In this document: piece after piece, positions 16,550-24,820 of the stretch
Position numbering within the stretch: the first letter of the stretch is position 1
Layout of the letters: every line of letters starts with the position of its first letter
Source: Actinotalea alkalitolerans
GTDB lineage: Bacteria; Actinomycetota; Actinomycetes; Actinomycetales; Cellulomonadaceae
Assembly: GCF_023369855.1 (NCBI RefSeq)
Contig: NZ_JAMBPP010000009.1
Coordinates: 1-64,000 of the forward strand
Length of the DNA: 64,000 nt
Direction of reading: 5' to 3'
The notes under the pieces: generated by a model
What the model saw: the letters and a program-made list of their open reading frames with translations, nothing else
Databases searched by the model: none
Told to the model about the DNA's origin: nothing
Made by a program: the position numbers and the translations under genes

Positions 16550-16840
16550 TCACCGAACAGGTCGTTCATCGGGCGACCGTACGACGGCCGCGTGCCGCGC
16601 GTGCTGCCGGGGCACGGCGGGGGGACGACCACGACCGCGCTTGGTCGCCACGACCACACCGTCGACCACGACCTCGCCGCCCCACACACCCCACGGCTCA
16701 CGCCGCGCCAGCGCACCCTCGAGGCACGCCACGCGCAGCGGGCAACCCTGGCAGAGCGCCTTGGCGCGTTCGGCGTCCACGGTCCGCTCGGCGAACCACA
16801 GAGCGGGGTCGTCCGCGCACGGCGTCGGCGCCACGTCCAT
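16550..16840 (-). CDS. whiB7: WhiB7-type iron-sulfur transcription factor
   Basis: The 96-residue product has the four WhiB cysteines (PCADDPALWF, then LCQGC and RVAC) that bind a 4Fe-4S cluster, the GVWGG turn in EPWGVWGGE, and a C-terminal AT-hook KRGRGRP. The EPWGVWGGE plus AT-hook combination is diagnostic of WhiB7/WblC, which joins the housekeeping sigma factor at AT-rich -35 flanks and switches on intrinsic antibiotic resistance. I choose ATG 16840, 7 residues before the first Cys; the frame is open to ATG 17014, but that stretch is glycine-rich and more likely untranslated leader. An MFS pump gene is divergent, a plausible target. An upstream ORF precedes it. Confidence 0.82.
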   Translation of the reverse strand: MDVAPTPCADDPALWFAERTVDAERAKALCQGCPLRVACLEGALARREPWGVWGGEVVVDGVVVATKRGRGRPPAVPRQHARHAAVVRSPDERPVR

Positions 16841-17175
16841 ACCGAGGACCGACAGGCCGTCCGGCGAGGAACCCTCACCCGCCCGGCCACGACGGCCCGT
16901 GCTGATCCGGGGCCGCCTGCCGACCCGACCGGGACCACCTGACGCGCCGGAGCCACCGCCCACGGCGGGCCCGTCGGCACCGACCGTCACCTCGCCGTTC
17001 CCTCGATGTTCCATGATGCGTTCCAGGACGATCTCCCTCCGGCTCCCCAGGGCATCCGCACCCTGCTAGAGAGGACCCCGCAACGGCACCGGACTCATCG
17101 GGCAGGACCGACCGATCCGTCGACGACCGAAATGGGCGGGACGCGCGTGCGGCGCCCGGCTAGGGTCTGGACCTC
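16841..17175. promoter_or_regulatory. long whiB7 leader and divergent promoter region
   Basis: About 335 bp separate the likely whiB7 start from the MFS start. It holds the whiB7 upstream ORF (16987-17055, minus strand) and, on the plus strand, a TAGGGT (17161-17166) nine bases before the MFS GTG. A short A-rich patch (CCGAAATGGG, about 17128-17137) lies upstream of the matching -35 position, where WhiB7-type activators contact DNA. I see GC-rich stem-loops in the leader but no U-tract terminator. Confidence 0.45.
16987..17055 (-). CDS. whiB7 upstream ORF (22 codons)
   Basis: On the minus strand ATG 17055 opens a 22-codon ORF ending in TGA at 16987, 146 nt before the whiB7 start. It has three Trp codons, including a WNASWN repeat-like segment. 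In Streptomyces and mycobacteria, whiB7/wblC is controlled by a leader with an upstream ORF whose translation, when slowed by ribosome-targeting antibiotics, allows transcription into the gene. Position and size agree with that layout. No strong Shine-Dalgarno sequence precedes this ATG; a TAGCAG seven bases upstream would fit a leaderless start. Peptide conservation was not tested. Confidence 0.45.
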   Translation of the reverse strand: MPWGAGGRSSWNASWNIEGTAR

Positions 17176-18417
17176 GTGAGCCGACTCGTCGAGACCCTGG
17201 TGCCGACCCGCCTCGGCACGGGCTTCCGCTGGCTGCTCGCCTCGTCCTGGATCAGCAACCTGGGTGACGGCATCGCCCTGGCTGCGGGGCCGCTGCTGGT
17301 CGCGTCGTTGACCCAGGACGCCCGTCTGGTGGCGCTGGCCGCCACGGTGCAGTGGTTGCCGCCGCTGATCTTCGGGCTCCTGGCCGGGGCACTCGCCGAC
17401 CGGCTCGACCGGCGCCTCATGGTCGTGGTCGTCGACCTGGTCCGCGCGGCCGTCCTGGCGCTGCTCGTCGTCGCGATCCTCACCGAGCGGGTGTCGATCG
17501 CCGTGGTGCTGCTGGCTCTCTTCCTGGTAGGGACCGCCGAGGTCTTCGCCGACAACACCTCGCAGACGCTGCTGCCGATGCTGGTGGACCGTCGTGACCT
17601 CGCGGCGGCCAACCAGCGTCTCCAGGCAGGCTTCATCACCGTGAACCAGCTCGCCGGGCCCCCGCTCGGTGCCGCACTGTTCGTGGCCGGCTCGGTGTGG
17701 CCCTTCACGGCGCAGGCCGTGGTCGTCGCCGCGGGCGCGGTCCTGGTGTCGCGCATCGTCCTTCCGGCCCACCGGCGTGACACCGCCCGTCGTACGCACC
17801 TCAGGCACGACATCGCCGAGGGGTTTCGCTGGGTCAGGCACCACGCCGCGGTACGCACCCTCGTGCTGACCATCTTCATCTTCAACATCACCTTCGGCGC
17901 GGCCTGGTCGGTGCTCGTGCTCTACGCGACCCGACGCCTGGGTCTCGGTGAGCTGGGCTTCGGCCTGGTCACCACCGTCGGGGCGCTCGGCGGCCTGGCC
18001 GGGATCGTGTCCTACGGGTGGATCACCCGGCACGTGAGCCTTGGCAACGTCATGCGCATCGGGCTGGTGGTCGAGACCCTCACGCACCTCGGGCTCGCGA
18101 TCACCACCCGACCCTGGGTCGCGATGCCGATCTTCTTCGTCTTCGGCGCCCATGCGTTCATCTGGGGGACGACCTCGATCACCATCCGCCAACGGGCTGT
18201 CCCGTCCGCGCTCCAGGGCCGGGTGGGCAGCGTGAACCTCGTCGGGGTGTTCGGCGGTCTGGTCCTCGGTTCAGGTCTGGGAGGTCTGCTCGCCGAGCGA
18301 TGGGGCGTGACCGCGCCCTTCTGGTTCGCCTTCATCGGGTCGACCGTCTTCGTCGTGCTCATCTGGCGTCAGCTCGCGCACATCGCCCACGCTGACGAGG
18401 TGCCCGCACAGGTCTAG
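17176..18417 (+). CDS. MFS efflux transporter (MFS_3/EntS-Tap type)
   Basis: The 413-residue protein has about 12 hydrophobic helices, the MFS loop motif GALADRLDRRLMVVV between helices 2 and 3, and the N-terminal LASSWISNLGDGIALAA typical of MFS_3 exporters such as EntS and the Tap drug pump. It probably exports small molecules or drugs across the cytoplasmic membrane by proton antiport. GTG 17176 lies nine bases after TAGGGT, so the message may be leaderless. It is divergent from whiB7; because tap-type pumps are WhiB7 targets in mycobacteria, it is a candidate member of that response here. Specificity is unknown. Confidence 0.85.
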   Translation: MSRLVETLVPTRLGTGFRWLLASSWISNLGDGIALAAGPLLVASLTQDARLVALAATVQWLPPLIFGLLAGALADRLDRRLMVVVVDLVRAAVLALLVVAILTERVSIAVVLLALFLVGTAEVFADNTSQTLLPMLVDRRDLAAANQRLQAGFITVNQLAGPPLGAALFVAGSVWPFTAQAVVVAAGAVLVSRIVLPAHRRDTARRTHLRHDIAEGFRWVRHHAAVRTLVLTIFIFNITFGAAWSVLVLYATRRLGLGELGFGLVTTVGALGGLAGIVSYGWITRHVSLGNVMRIGLVVETLTHLGLAITTRPWVAMPIFFVFGAHAFIWGTTSITIRQRAVPSALQGRVGSVNLVGVFGGLVLGSGLGGLLAERWGVTAPFWFAFIGSTVFVVLIWRQLAHIAHADEVPAQV

Positions 18418-18449
18418 GCGTCCGCCGTCCGGTGCGCCGGGACCGGCAC

Positions 18450-19007
18450 TCACCAACCGGTCGTCCCTCTGGCGCCCTTGAACGGGCCGACGACGCGACT
18501 CGTCCTCCACCCGCCGTAGAAGTCGCCCTCCTGAGCCTGGACGACCTCACCGTCGACGGTGCACAGGGTCATCCGACCGGGGTACAGCGCGACGTGGTCA
18601 CGCAGGGCCTCGTACCCCGGCCCCGGCGTCGGATAGGTCCAGGCCGCTGCCCGGGCGAGGACCTCGCGCCCCGCGGCGTCCCGGCCGAGCACGTCGAAGT
18701 ACACCGCCCGACCCTTGAACTCGCACCAGCTGGTGGCACCCACCGGAACCAGCGAGCCCGGGGCGACGGCGTCCGACGGCAGGTAGTACGTCGGCGGGTG
18801 CGACGTCTCCAGCACCCGCAGCGAGCGTCGCGTGTCGACGACCACACCAGCGCCCAGCCGGACCACCACGTGCTCCTCGCATGGCCGGACCACCGGCGGG
18901 CGCGGGTAGTCCCAGACCGACTCCTGCCCCGGCCCGGGCGGTTCGGCCGGCGCCCCAGCGGGCGGTGCTGTGCGGGGTCTCCACGGGTCCGAACCAGTCA
19001 TCGCCAT
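18450..19007 (-). CDS. DUF427 domain protein
   Basis: The 185-residue product contains one DUF427 domain: VWDYPRPPVVRPCEEHVVVR, ETSHPPTYYLP, then TSWCEFKGRAVYFDV and AAWTYPTPGPGYEAL, and ends with DFYGGWRTSRVVGPFKG, all characteristic of this family. The family has a small beta-rich fold of unknown function. The start is uncertain: ATG 19007 and ATG 19001 are two codons apart and only a GAGG 12 nt before the first suggests a ribosome-binding site. It stands alone, convergent with the MFS gene and divergent from the GGDEF-EAL unit. Confidence 0.85.
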   Translation of the reverse strand: MAMTGSDPWRPRTAPPAGAPAEPPGPGQESVWDYPRPPVVRPCEEHVVVRLGAGVVVDTRRSLRVLETSHPPTYYLPSDAVAPGSLVPVGATSWCEFKGRAVYFDVLGRDAAGREVLARAAAWTYPTPGPGYEALRDHVALYPGRMTLCTVDGEVVQAQEGDFYGGWRTSRVVGPFKGARGTTGW

Positions 19008-19261
19008 ACTTGACAGTAGCCTCGAACCTGTGCAGTCGGGCGTTGTCAATGGCGATCATGAGATTCCACCCGCCACGTGCACAGAAATCACCCGCTGGAC
19101 CCACCGATACGGGATGATCGCTCAAGGCCGCGCCCCTGCCGGCCGATGACATCAACGGATGACTAGCGCACCTGACGTCCGCCCCGCCACGCGGGGTGGG
19201 GTGGACGGTGGCAGGGGCGACCGGAGGTCGCGGTGTCATCCCTCAAGAGAAGGATCTGACC
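19008..19261. promoter_or_regulatory. divergent region with GC-rich leader hairpins
   Basis: These 254 bases separate the DUF427 gene from the 36-residue ORF. On the plus strand a hairpin forms from GTCCGCCCC and GGGGTGGAC (about 19179-19208) and a second from GCGACC-GGA-GGTCGC (19216-19230), just before AAGGA and ATG 19262. I cannot match them to a known riboswitch. Confidence 0.3.
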
Positions 19262-19372
19262 ATGGACAAGTGGCGCATCGCCAAGAACAGCACGATCGTC
19301 CGCCTCTCCGCGAGCGCCGGCACGCTCGTGGCCGTCGTCGCGCTCGTCGGCGCAGGGCATAAGTGGGTCTGA
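19262..19372 (+). CDS. 36-residue membrane peptide preceding the GGDEF-EAL gene
   Basis: AAGGA lies 9 nt before ATG 19262. The peptide has a polar, basic start (MDKWRIAKNSTIVRL) followed by a hydrophobic stretch (AGTLVAVVALVGAG) and a HKWV end, so one membrane span is likely. It overlaps the start of the GGDEF-EAL gene (GTG 19363) by 10 bp, which suggests coupled translation. It could be a small membrane partner of the enzyme or a coupling leader. No family recognised. Confidence 0.6.
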   Translation: MDKWRIAKNSTIVRLSASAGTLVAVVALVGAGHKWV

Positions 19373-21423
19373 GCACACACTCGGGTGACGGCGGGGCCAG
19401 GAGACGACTCCTGGCTCCGCCGTCACTCCTTGACGGCTTCGTCGGCGCTGTGTCCCTCCTCGGAGCAGCGGGTTTCCTCGTCGCGATGGTCGGCACCGCC
19501 TGGCCCCCCGCCACGCACGTCGTCGTCTGGCCGGTCGTCTTCCTCGCCGTCGCGGCCCTTGTCGGCGAGGTGAAGCCCCTCCCGATCACCCGCGACGACG
19601 AGCCGGTCGAGACGATGTCCACCTCGGGGCCCTTCGTCCTCGCGCTCGTCGCGGTCGGCGGAGTCGGGATCGCGGTCCTCATCCAGGCTCTCGCGAGCCT
19701 CACCGACGACCTGCTGCACCGACGTAGCGTCACGAAGTCCGCCTTCAACACCGCGCAGTACACCCTGAGCGTGCTGGCAGCACGGATGGTCTTCAGCTGG
19801 CTGACCGGCATCCCCTTCTTCGCCGGCCCGCTCACCGTCGAGCTGCAGCACCTCGGCCCGCTCCTGGCCGCCGGTGTGGCCATGGTGCTGGTCAACCGCC
19901 TCCTGGTCGCGGTCGTGGTCGCCATCGTCACGTCCCAGTCGGTGTGGACGACCGTCAGGGACGACGCCCGCTTCGTGACCGCGACCCACGTCGTCCTGCT
20001 CTGCATCGGGGCGGTCGCGGCGATCGTCGCCGGGGACGGCGTGGCCGTCCTGTTCCTCCTGATCCCGCCGGTCATCGCGGTCTACCTCACCGCGGCCGCC
20101 GCCGTCCGTCACGCGCACCAGGCCTCGCACGACCCCCTCACCGGGCTCGGCAACCGGGACCGGCTGTCCAGGGGGCTGGACAGCCTGCACGCCGTCGCTC
20201 AGCGGACCCATGCCGGCGGACCAGGACTCGTGCTGATCGACCTCGACCACTTCAAGGACATCAACGACACCCTGGGCCACCCCGTCGGCGATCTCCTGCT
20301 CCAGCAGGTCGCCGAGCGCCTGAGCACCGCACTCGACGACGAGGACCTGGTGCACCGGCTCGGCGGGGACGAGTTCGCGGTGATCGTCGACGGTGACCTG
20401 GTCGAGACGCAGCTCGTCGCCCACGCCCTGCTGGCCTCGCTCGAGGCGCCCATGAGGATCGGCGAGCTCGAGCTCCTGGTCCGTGCGAGCGCCGGTGTCG
20501 CGTGCGCCCCGCACCACGGCGCCGACACCGAGACGTTGATGAAGAACGCGGACATCGCCCTGTACCAGGCCAAGCTCGAGCGAGACAGGATCAGCACCTA
20601 CTCTGCGCTCTTCGACGTCAACACCGTCGAGCGCCTCCAGCTGCTCGCCGACCTGCGTGCCGCCCTCGACACCGGCCAGCTCGGTGTGGCCTTCCAGCCC
20701 CAGGTGGACCTGGCGACCCGCCAGACCGTGGGAGTCGAGGCGCTCATCCGGTGGGAGCACCCCACCCGCGGGCCCGTCGCCCCCGACGACTTCATCCCGT
20801 TGGCCGAGAACTCCGGACTCATCGCCGAGCTCACCGCCTACGTGCTCGACACCGCGCTGAGAGCCCTGGCCGGTTGGCGCGAGGAGGGCCACGACCTGCG
20901 GATGGCGGTCAACCTCTCGGCCCGGCACCTGTCCGACCTCGCCCTGCCCCGGCAGGTCCACGACGCGCTCACCCGGCACCACATACCCCCCGGCGCGCTG
21001 GTCCTAGAGGTCACCGAGACCGGGATCCTCGCCGACCCGGCACGCGTCGACGTCGTGATCGCGGCGCTGCGCCGGCTGGGTGTCGCGATCGCCGTCGACG
21101 ACTACGGGACCGGCCACGCCTCGCTCAGCTACCTCAAGCGCCTCGAGGTCGACGAGCTCAAGGTGGACAGGTCGTTCGTCAGCGACATGGGTCGTGACCA
21201 CCACGACTTCATCATCGTCCGGTCCACCATCGCGCTGGCCCGCGACCTCGGCCTGCGGGTGATCGCCGAGGGCATCGAGGACGAGGGCACGGCCCTGACC
21301 CTGCGCGGGCTGGGCTGCGGCGTCGGGCAGGGCTACCACCTGGGCCGCCCCACCACGCCCGAGCTGATCCAGGTCCGGATGGACGACGAGCGCCGGGTCA
21401 CGACGACCCCCGGCTCACCCTGA
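19363..21423 (+). CDS. membrane-bound GGDEF-EAL cyclic-di-GMP enzyme
   Basis: The 686-residue protein has an N-terminal membrane sensor of about six helices (residues 25-245), a GGDEF domain (about 255-410; RLGGDEF) and an EAL domain (about 425-675). The EAL side is intact: VEALIRW, NLSARHLSD, EVTETGIL, DDYGTGHASL, KVDRSF, AEGIEDE and QGYHLGRP, so phosphodiesterase activity is likely. The GGDEF motif is also intact, but the usual RxxD inhibition site before it is absent (DDEDLVHR). The enzyme can therefore make and/or degrade c-di-GMP at the membrane. GTG 19363 is chosen because it overlaps the 36-residue ORF; a later start inside the first 30 codons is possible. Confidence 0.9.
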   Translation: MGLSTHSGDGGARRRLLAPPSLLDGFVGAVSLLGAAGFLVAMVGTAWPPATHVVVWPVVFLAVAALVGEVKPLPITRDDEPVETMSTSGPFVLALVAVGGVGIAVLIQALASLTDDLLHRRSVTKSAFNTAQYTLSVLAARMVFSWLTGIPFFAGPLTVELQHLGPLLAAGVAMVLVNRLLVAVVVAIVTSQSVWTTVRDDARFVTATHVVLLCIGAVAAIVAGDGVAVLFLLIPPVIAVYLTAAAAVRHAHQASHDPLTGLGNRDRLSRGLDSLHAVAQRTHAGGPGLVLIDLDHFKDINDTLGHPVGDLLLQQVAERLSTALDDEDLVHRLGGDEFAVIVDGDLVETQLVAHALLASLEAPMRIGELELLVRASAGVACAPHHGADTETLMKNADIALYQAKLERDRISTYSALFDVNTVERLQLLADLRAALDTGQLGVAFQPQVDLATRQTVGVEALIRWEHPTRGPVAPDDFIPLAENSGLIAELTAYVLDTALRALAGWREEGHDLRMAVNLSARHLSDLALPRQVHDALTRHHIPPGALVLEVTETGILADPARVDVVIAALRRLGVAIAVDDYGTGHASLSYLKRLEVDELKVDRSFVSDMGRDHHDFIIVRSTIALARDLGLRVIAEGIEDEGTALTLRGLGCGVGQGYHLGRPTTPELIQVRMDDERRVTTTPGSP

Positions 21424-21433
21424 GGAGGCTGAG

Positions 21434-21994
21434 ATGCTGCTCCTCGCGGCCTGCGTCGTCGCCCTGCTGTCACCCGTCGTCGTCGGGCGCTGGCCTGCAC
21501 GACTGCTGCTGCACCGGTGGCGTCACCCGACGCTGATCTGGGTCACCCTCGTCCTGCAGGTGGTGGCCCTGCAGGTCAGCCTCCCCGGCGCGGTGGCCCC
21601 GGTGCTGCACGTGGCCACCTACGCGGCCGCCCTGGTGTTCATCTGGTTCAACCGAGGCATCGCAGGTGTGCCCGTCGTGGGCGCGGGCGCCGCGTCGAAC
21701 GGCATCACCATCGCGCTCAACGGGGGGACTCTCCCCGCCTCCCCCTCGGCGGTCGCGGCGGCGGGGGTCGACCCCGGCGACGGGTTCGCGAACTCAGCGG
21801 TCGTCGAGGACCCGGTGCTCTACTGGCTCGGGGACATCTTCGCCTGGCCGACTCCCCTCCCGCTGGCCAACACCTTCAGCGTCGGGGACGTCCTGATCGT
21901 CGTGGGCGTGCTCGTTGCGGTGTGGGCAGGAACCTCGCGGCTGGGTCGGGTCCCTGCGCACGAGGACCAGGATCAGCAGGGCACCACGGCGTGA
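21434..21994 (+). CDS. DUF5317 membrane protein
   Basis: The 186-residue product has four or five hydrophobic segments. The central YAAALVFIWFNRGIAGVPVV and ASNGITIALNGGTLPASPSA motifs, then NTFSVGDVLIVVGV, mark the DUF5317 family, in which the NGG-x-MP/LP loop is conserved. GGAGG precedes ATG 21434, which lies only 10 bp after the GGDEF-EAL stop, so both are probably in one transcript. Function is unknown. Confidence 0.8.
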   Translation: MLLLAACVVALLSPVVVGRWPARLLLHRWRHPTLIWVTLVLQVVALQVSLPGAVAPVLHVATYAAALVFIWFNRGIAGVPVVGAGAASNGITIALNGGTLPASPSAVAAAGVDPGDGFANSAVVEDPVLYWLGDIFAWPTPLPLANTFSVGDVLIVVGVLVAVWAGTSRLGRVPAHEDQDQQGTTA

Positions 21995-21997
21995 GGG

Positions 21998-22498
21998 TCA
22001 GGTGCGGGGCGCGACCTGCTGGTCACCCGCGAACGCTGCCTCGAGCGCAGCCACGTCGAGCTTCCCCATGCCGAGCATCACGGTCGTCGCGCGCGCGACC
22101 GCGGCGGGGTCGGCTCGGGTCATGATCTCGTCGAGGGCACGCGGCACCACCTGCCAGGACAGCCCGAACCGGTCCCTGAGCCACCCGCACCGACCAGGGG
22201 AACCCCCGTCGGCGGTGAGCACCTCCCAGTAGTGGTCCACCTCCTGCTGGTCGTCGCAGGTCAGGTACATCGAGAACGCATCGTCCAGGGTCAGGGCCGG
22301 ACCGGCGTTCAGGGCCGTGACGGGCATCCCGTCCAGGACGAACTCGACGATGAACGGCGCGCCTGCCTCGACGCCGGGGATCCCGTCGGGCGCACTGACC
22401 ACGCGCGTCACGGACGAGTTCGGGATCACGGTGGCGTAGAAGGCGGCGGCCTCCTCGGCACGGTCGTGGAACCAGAGGTGCGGACGGACGACTCCCAT
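21998..22498 (-). CDS. VOC-family (PhnB-like) protein
   Basis: The 166-residue protein has two vicinal-oxygen-chelate half-motifs: PHLWFHDRAEEAAAFYATV at the start and YWEVLTADGGSPGRCGWLRD with FGLSWQVVPRALDEI later. This is the PhnB/3-demethylubiquinone methyltransferase-like branch, usually of unknown substrate. It is likely a soluble dimeric protein. It ends 3 bp from the convergent DUF5317 gene. Confidence 0.85.
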   Translation of the reverse strand: MGVVRPHLWFHDRAEEAAAFYATVIPNSSVTRVVSAPDGIPGVEAGAPFIVEFVLDGMPVTALNAGPALTLDDAFSMYLTCDDQQEVDHYWEVLTADGGSPGRCGWLRDRFGLSWQVVPRALDEIMTRADPAAVARATTVMLGMGKLDVAALEAAFAGDQQVAPRT

Positions 22499-22588
22499 GG
22501 CGGTCTCCCTGGTGCAGGGCCCACCCGGCGTGGGCGGACCGTCACCAGAGCAGACCGGGGTCTGGGCGGGAACTCATCGGCCTCCGGC

Positions 22589-23977
22589 TCAGGAGATGCC
22601 GTGCGGCCCCACCGACGACCCGGCAGGGACCCTCGACGGCGCCCCCTGGTCGCTCAGCACTCCTTCACCGACCACGACGACGTCCTCCTCGAACGTCCAG
22701 TCCCCCCGGACCCGCAGCGCGGTCGCGGCAGCGAGCGAGGGCGCCACCGGGACCCGCCGGTCGAAGGCACCGATCGTCTTGTAGTAGCCGGGGTCGAGGT
22801 CGACCAGCGGAGCATCGACCTGGGCGACCAGCAGGTGGTCCTCGGTCGAGCGGTACACGTCCGAGCGCAGCACCAGCAGGTCGTTGGTGGTCTTGACCGG
22901 CAGGAAGCGGGAGCGGTCGACCTCGAGCACCGTGGCACCGTCGAAGACCTCGATCGCTGCGCCCATGGCCGACTCGATCTGCACCACGGGGGTCGAGGAG
23001 GCGTCGGTGGGGTCGACGGTCTTGTCGTTGCGGATCAGCGGCAGGTCGAGCACACCGGCCGTCCGCTCGAGCTCGGCCGCGAGGGCGCGCAGGTCGAGCC
23101 AGAGGTTGTTGGTGTTGAAGAACGGGTGGGTCGAGATGTCCGCAGCGGCATCGGCGTCCTCGGGGAGGGTCTGCGCGGTCTCCCGCAGGACGATCCGACC
23201 GTCGGCCCGACGCACCACCAGGTGACCGCCCTTGCGGTCGGCGGGCGTGCGACGGGCCACCTCGGCGGCGAACGGGGCACCCGTGGCCGCGAACCACCCG
23301 GCGATGCGGGCCTGGGGTGCCGCGCCCAGGTTGTCGGAGTTCGAGACGGTGGCATAACGGAACCCCGCGTCCAGCAGTCGCCCGAGGGTCCCCGAGGCGT
23401 GCAGAGCCGTGTACAGGTCACCGTGTCCCGGAGGGCACCACTCCAGGTCGGGGTCGGCCGGCCAGTCCACCGGGGTGAGGTCGTCGGCGCGCAGCTTGGG
23501 CTCGCGGTTCTGCAGGAAGTCCAGCGGCAGGCCGTCCACGGCGAGGTCGGGGTGGGCGGCCAGCGCCGCGAGGGTGTCGTCGCGGGTGCGGAAGCTGTTC
23601 ATCAGGACCAGGGGCAGTCGTGCGCCGGTGGCGGCCCGCGCGGCCAGGACCTGCTGGGCGATCACGTCCAGGAAGGTCTGCTCACCACGGACCCGCAGCA
23701 GCGACTTCGCGCGGTCCATCCCCATGGAGGTCCCCAGCCCGCCGTTGAGCTTGATCACCGCGGTGGCCGCGAGGGCGTCACGGGCCGCCTCGGGGTCCAC
23801 GTCGAGGTCGACCAGGCGCGGCACGTCCCGCAGCGGCTCGACGTCGCTCTCCGGGATGGCCCCGGTCTCTCCCGACTCGAGGAGGTCGTAGAAGCGGGCG
23901 AAGACGTCGATCGCGGTCTGCGCGACCCCCGCCTCCTGCATCTTGGTCCGGGCACGGGCACGTCCGTCAGCGCTCAT
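22589..23977 (-). CDS. UTP-glucose-1-phosphate uridylyltransferase (UDPGP type)
   Basis: The 462-residue protein is of the eukaryote-like UDPGP class found in many Actinobacteria. The uridine-binding signature VIKLNGGLGTSMGMDRAKS lies near residue 76-94, followed by PLVLMNSFRTRDDT, CPPGHGDLYTALH, ATVSNSDNLGA and FFNTNNLW. It makes UDP-glucose from UTP and glucose-1-phosphate in the cytosol for glycan and trehalose synthesis. ATG 23977 gives the family length; the frame stays open far upstream without coding character. Divergent from the SRPBCC gene. Confidence 0.92.
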   Translation of the reverse strand: MSADGRARARTKMQEAGVAQTAIDVFARFYDLLESGETGAIPESDVEPLRDVPRLVDLDVDPEAARDALAATAVIKLNGGLGTSMGMDRAKSLLRVRGEQTFLDVIAQQVLAARAATGARLPLVLMNSFRTRDDTLAALAAHPDLAVDGLPLDFLQNREPKLRADDLTPVDWPADPDLEWCPPGHGDLYTALHASGTLGRLLDAGFRYATVSNSDNLGAAPQARIAGWFAATGAPFAAEVARRTPADRKGGHLVVRRADGRIVLRETAQTLPEDADAAADISTHPFFNTNNLWLDLRALAAELERTAGVLDLPLIRNDKTVDPTDASSTPVVQIESAMGAAIEVFDGATVLEVDRSRFLPVKTTNDLLVLRSDVYRSTEDHLLVAQVDAPLVDLDPGYYKTIGAFDRRVPVAPSLAAATALRVRGDWTFEEDVVVVGEGVLSDQGAPSRVPAGSSVGPHGIS

Positions 23978-24148
23978 GCCCACGATGCTAGGGCGCGCAC
24001 CGCCCTGCGCGCCTGGTGGACCCGTCACGCACGACACGCCTCGCGTCGTCTCGGCTGCCAGGACCTCCGTCCTGCCGCTGACAGCCGTGCCGGGCGGACA
24101 CTGCCCACCAGGGCACCCTGTCCGGTCCACCGACGACGGAGGTCGAGG

Positions 24149-24811
24149 ATGCGTCCGACCGGCTCGATCGAGTCGCCCCTGCTGCGCGGCACCCCGTGGT
24201 TGCTCGGCGGTGCCGCCCTCGTCGTCGCTGCGCGCGTCGGCCGGCAGTGGATGGCCACCTGGGGCAGCACCGCCGCAGAGTCCACCCAGGTGCTTCCCGG
24301 CGACGACCTGGTCCGCGACCCGTTGAGGTGCGTCACCCGGGCCGTCGACATCTGCGCACCGGCCGACGCGGTCTGGCCCTGGATCGCGCAGATCGGGTCC
24401 TCGGACCTGGGGCGCGCCGGCTGGTACTCCTACGACAGGTTCGACAACGGGGGCGTGCCGAGCGCCGACCGGCTGCTCCCCGAGGTTCCCGCGCCGGAGG
24501 TGGGTCAACCGTTGGTGAGCGATCCGGACTTCGCATGGACCGTGCGGGCCGTCGAGCCGGGTCGAGCCCTGGTGCTGGACATCCGGCCTCCTGGGAGGCT
24601 CGCGGTGCACGCCACCTTCGCCCTGGTGGTCGAGCCGGTCGACGCCGACCGCTGCCGGCTGGTCGAACGGTCCTGGTGGGACATGCGGCCCCGATGGGCG
24701 GGGGTTCCGGCCTCGCTCGCCTTCGAGACCGTCGACTTCGTGATGATGCGCAAGCACCTGGTCACCGTGCGCGCGCTGGCCGAGTCCGCCCACCGCGTCG
24801 GCCGGTCCTGA
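24149..24811 (+). CDS. SRPBCC-family protein with N-terminal membrane anchor
   Basis: The 220-residue product has a hydrophobic segment at residues 16-31 (PWLLGGAALVVAARVG) and a START/SRPBCC-like domain (about 60-200): VDICAPADAVWPWIAQIGS, GWYSYDRFDNGG, and the C-terminal helix. The DRFDNGGVPSAD motif is common in actinobacterial SRPBCC proteins annotated as lipid- or polyketide-binding relatives. Ligand unknown. GGAGG precedes ATG 24149. It converges with the molybdate operon. Confidence 0.8.
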   Translation: MRPTGSIESPLLRGTPWLLGGAALVVAARVGRQWMATWGSTAAESTQVLPGDDLVRDPLRCVTRAVDICAPADAVWPWIAQIGSSDLGRAGWYSYDRFDNGGVPSADRLLPEVPAPEVGQPLVSDPDFAWTVRAVEPGRALVLDIRPPGRLAVHATFALVVEPVDADRCRLVERSWWDMRPRWAGVPASLAFETVDFVMMRKHLVTVRALAESAHRVGRS

Positions 24812-24820
24812 GCGACGCCC

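Noticed and set aside
14050-16905. Very long plus-strand frame across gtfA and DUF389
   Set aside because: It runs through two genes with strong family matches in other frames and has shadow composition (His/Arg/Gly/Asp-rich, no motifs).
16841-17014. Extended WhiB7 N-terminus starting at 17014
   Set aside because: The extra 58 codons encode a Gly/Arg-rich low-complexity stretch unlike WhiB7 proteins, and they overlap the upstream ORF region of the leader.
19179-19230. Riboswitch upstream of the GGDEF-EAL unit
   Set aside because: The hairpins do not show the conserved cores of c-di-GMP, ydaO or other riboswitches that I can recognise by eye; a covariance search would be needed.
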